In this document: positions 61,103 to 62,745 of the stretch, piece after piece | Numbering within the stretch: position 1 is the stretch's first letter | How the letters are laid out: every line of letters starts with the position of its first letter | Notes under the pieces: model-generated | Told to the model about the DNA's origin: nothing | The model's input: only the letters and a program-made list of their open reading frames with translations | Database searches by the model: none | Assembly (NCBI GenBank): GCA_964466595.1 | Contig: CAYXNR010000007.1 | Location: 1 to 62,745, forward strand | Source: JABDGC01 sp964466595 | GTDB lineage: Bacteria; Pseudomonadota; Gammaproteobacteria; DSM-16500 | Reading direction: 5' to 3' | Length of the DNA: 62,745 nt | Made by a program: the position numbers and the translations under genes

Positions 61103-62480
61103 TTTTTTGAAGAACACTGTGTTTTATACTGTAGACAAAATAAATAATAATACCCAAGATCAGCCAGCATAGAAACCGCCACCAGGTCACGGCTGGTAAA
61201 TGAATCATGAGATAAAGACAAAAAATAATTCCTAAGCCTGGAATCAGCGGATTCCAGGGTAATTTAAAGGGGCGCGGTAGCTCAGGTCGGGTTTTGCGTA
61301 AAATAATGACGCCGGCACAGACGAGAGTAAAAGCAGTGAGGGTTCCAATATTAACCAGTTCAGCGGCGCGGTGAATAGGCAGAAGACTCGCAAAAAAAGC
61401 AATCAGGACACCGCTTGTGATAATAATAGAAATAGGTGTACGAGTACGCGGATGGATTTTCGAAAAAGCAAGCGGTAAGAGACCATCTCGACTAATTGCT
61501 AAAAAAATACGGGTTAGACCATAAAACATCACCAGCATAACAGTCGTTAAGCCAGCGATGGCGCCAGCGCCAATGAGACCGGCGGCAAGATGATGATTGA
61601 GTTGCAACATCACAGCAGCTACCGGTGAACTGACATTTAAAGTTTTATAAGAAACAATCCCGGTTAAAAACAGAGATACAACAATATAAATCAAGGTGCA
61701 GACTACCATCGAAATAAGAATGCCAATAGGAATATCGCGTTGTGGTTGAATCGTTTCTTCTGCTGCAGTGGAAAGCGCATCAAAACCGATATAGGCGAAA
61801 AAGACCAGGGCAGCGCCTTCCATGACACCCGACCAGCCAAAGGGAAAGAAAGGATGCCAATAAGCGGGCTGCAAATGCCTAAAGGCAATGATGAGAAAGG
61901 CAGCAATGGTGATCAGCTTAATAAACACAACGATTGCATTGAAGCGCGCGCTTTCTTTTACGCCGAGACAAAGCAGTACAGTGAGAAGAGCAACAATAAT
62001 TACCGCTAATAAATTAATCGTACCCCCTAAAAAGGGACCCTGAACAAGAGAAGGGGGCAGATAAATATGCAAGGAAAGCAGGATATCGTTCACATAGCCT
62101 GCCCAGCCGATGGCAACTGTAGAAACCGCGAGACCATATTCAAAAAGCAGATTCCAGCCAATTAACCAGGCGATAAATTCTCCAAAGCCAATATAGGCAT
62201 AATTATAAGCGCTACCACAGCCGCCCACACTCGCTGCGAGTTCGGCATAAGATAAGGCAGCAAACATCGAAGCAAGCCCCGCGATTAAATAAGAAAAAAC
62301 GACCCCCGGCCCAGCGGTGGTTGCTGCGACTACGCCTGTTAAAACAAAAACGCCTGCGCCAATAATAGCGCCAATTCCAAAGAGCGTCAGATCAAGTGCA
62401 TTGAGGCAAGGTTGTAAGCTTTCTCCGAGTGGAGGGGCCTGTTCTAGTGGCTTGATACGAAACAAATCTTTGAGTGACAT
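61077..62480 (-). CDS. APC-family amino-acid permease, paralogue 2
   Basis: 467 residues with 12 membrane helices. LTLFGIGAIIGAGVFVLTGVVAATTAGPG, GCGSAYNYAYIGFGEFIAWLIGWNLLFEYGLA and FFAYIGFDALSTAAEETIQPQRDIPIGI parallel the permease at 49725-51119, so the two arose by duplication. Cytoplasmic start SLKDLFRIKPLEQ. No SD stands out (aaggtc before the ATG). Substrate unknown; cationic or neutral amino acids by family. Overlaps the following gene by 26 bp. Confidence 0.9.
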   Translation of the reverse strand: MSLKDLFRIKPLEQAPPLGESLQPCLNALDLTLFGIGAIIGAGVFVLTGVVAATTAGPGVVFSYLIAGLASMFAALSYAELAASVGGCGSAYNYAYIGFGEFIAWLIGWNLLFEYGLAVSTVAIGWAGYVNDILLSLHIYLPPSLVQGPFLGGTINLLAVIIVALLTVLLCLGVKESARFNAIVVFIKLITIAAFLIIAFRHLQPAYWHPFFPFGWSGVMEGAALVFFAYIGFDALSTAAEETIQPQRDIPIGILISMVVCTLIYIVVSLFLTGIVSYKTLNVSSPVAAVMLQLNHHLAAGLIGAGAIAGLTTVMLVMFYGLTRIFLAISRDGLLPLAFSKIHPRTRTPISIIITSGVLIAFFASLLPIHRAAELVNIGTLTAFTLVCAGVIILRKTRPELPRPFKLPWNPLIPGLGIIFCLYLMIHLPAVTWWRFLCWLILGIIIYFVYSIKHSVLQKNAYSQSSQ

Positions 62481-62528
62481 GACCTTTTCCCTGGATAAGC
62501 TTTTGCTGATGATAGCAGTAAGTTGGGC

Positions 62529-62569
62529 TGCTTTCCTAGAGCTGGGATTGCTTTCCTAGAGCTGGGATT
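62529..62569. repeat. 20-bp tandem duplication upstream of permease 2
   Basis: gctttcctagagctgggatt occurs twice in direct succession in the permease upstream region. Confidence 0.75.
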
Positions 62570-62606
62570 TATATCATTTGCTATTGCCGTCTTGGCTAGA
62601 CTGCCC

Positions 62607-62745
62607 CTGTACGGTACAAAAATCATTTTTTTCTCTGAGCGCAGCCTTTTGTCATCCTGAGCACAGCCTTTATGTCATTCTGAGCGTAATTGTCATTCTG
62701 AGCGCAGCGAAGAATCTGTATCTCATTGATAATTCAGATCATTCG
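62607..62745. mobile_element. MITE-like palindromic element, copy 2 (cut by window end)
   Basis: Begins with the same terminal sequence as copy 1 (ctgtacggtacaaaaatc). It runs through several cctgagc-type units and ends in the same palindrome arm and loop (ctgtatctcattgataattcag) as the reverse complement of 6001-6066. Extra partial repeat units between 62635 and 62690 make this copy longer. Confidence 0.7.

Noticed and set aside
1..62745. tRNA or rRNA genes
   Set aside because: Reading the intergenic stretches showed no cloverleaf-like or rRNA-like sequence; no such feature is claimed.

Overview
The window (about 62.7 kb, moderately AT-rich) looks like DNA of a gammaproteobacterium of the order Legionellales (Coxiellaceae/Aquicella/Legionella-like), probably an intracellular or amoeba-associated organism. 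The reasons are: an ankyrin protein with a cysteine-protease-like half resembling the Legionella core effector AnkH, leucine-rich-repeat proteins and a membrane protein ending in eukaryotic-type CaaX boxes, a small lysine-rich histone-like peptide, and Coxiella/Legionella-style metabolism (branched-chain amino-acid and fatty-acid oxidation, ETF, ETF-QO). The taxon is inferred from gene content only.

Layout. 1-1.6 kb: 3' end of an unidentified gene and an L,D-transpeptidase. 1.7-6.2 kb: a 30-codon basic peptide gene, then a plasmid-type replicon core: Rep_3 initiator (minus), five 21-bp-phased iterons, parA-parB-small gene, a palindromic MITE and two inverted iterons. 6.4-9.3 kb: an MscS channel with a cNMP-binding domain, a small outer-membrane protein, 3-methyladenine glycosylase. 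9.3-13.2 kb (minus): methyltransferase, thiolase, ETF-QO. 13.3-15.3 kb: a divergent cNMP-PqqD-M50 metalloprotease. 15.3-19.0 kb (minus): KimA-like transporter, HtpX, SDR dehydrogenase. 19.1-23.2 kb (plus): etfB-etfA, a charged protein, an AnkH-like protein, a DUF378 protein. 23.2-26.4 kb: a MidA-like methyltransferase with TPRs and a PhoPQ-related alpha/beta hydrolase. 26.4-34.5 kb: kdpD-C-B-A (minus), interrupted by an opposite-strand outer-membrane gene, then kdpF and a second micropeptide. 34.6-37.0 kb: two paralogous membrane proteins, one ending in a CaaX box. 37.1-49.7 kb: an MSHA-type type IV pilus locus (mshI to minor pilins) with a convergent minor-pilin-like protein carrying a seven-repeat WAVG/HWDG domain. 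49.7-51.1 kb: APC permease. 51.3-55.8 kb: leucine degradation (liuA, liuB, liuC, liuE). 55.8-59.4 kb: tandem LRR genes with CaaX ends, the second frameshifted. 59.4-62.5 kb: an unidentified putative flavoprotein and a second APC permease. The window ends inside a second MITE copy.

How the parts fit together. ETF, ETF-QO, thiolase, hydroxyacyl-CoA dehydrogenase and the liu genes form one catabolic theme: acyl-CoA oxidation feeding electrons to ubiquinone. Kdp, the KimA-like carrier and MscS form a potassium/osmotic theme; here KdpD lacks its phospho-accepting histidine and no kdpE is seen. The msh locus would build a surface pilus, with the propeller-like protein a candidate tip adhesin. The ankyrin, LRR and CaaX proteins are candidate host-directed effectors. 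The most novel-looking signals are the methyltransferase with a RiPP-leader-like tail facing a PqqD-containing peptidase, the CaaX family, the propeller-bearing prepilin and the altered kdp system.
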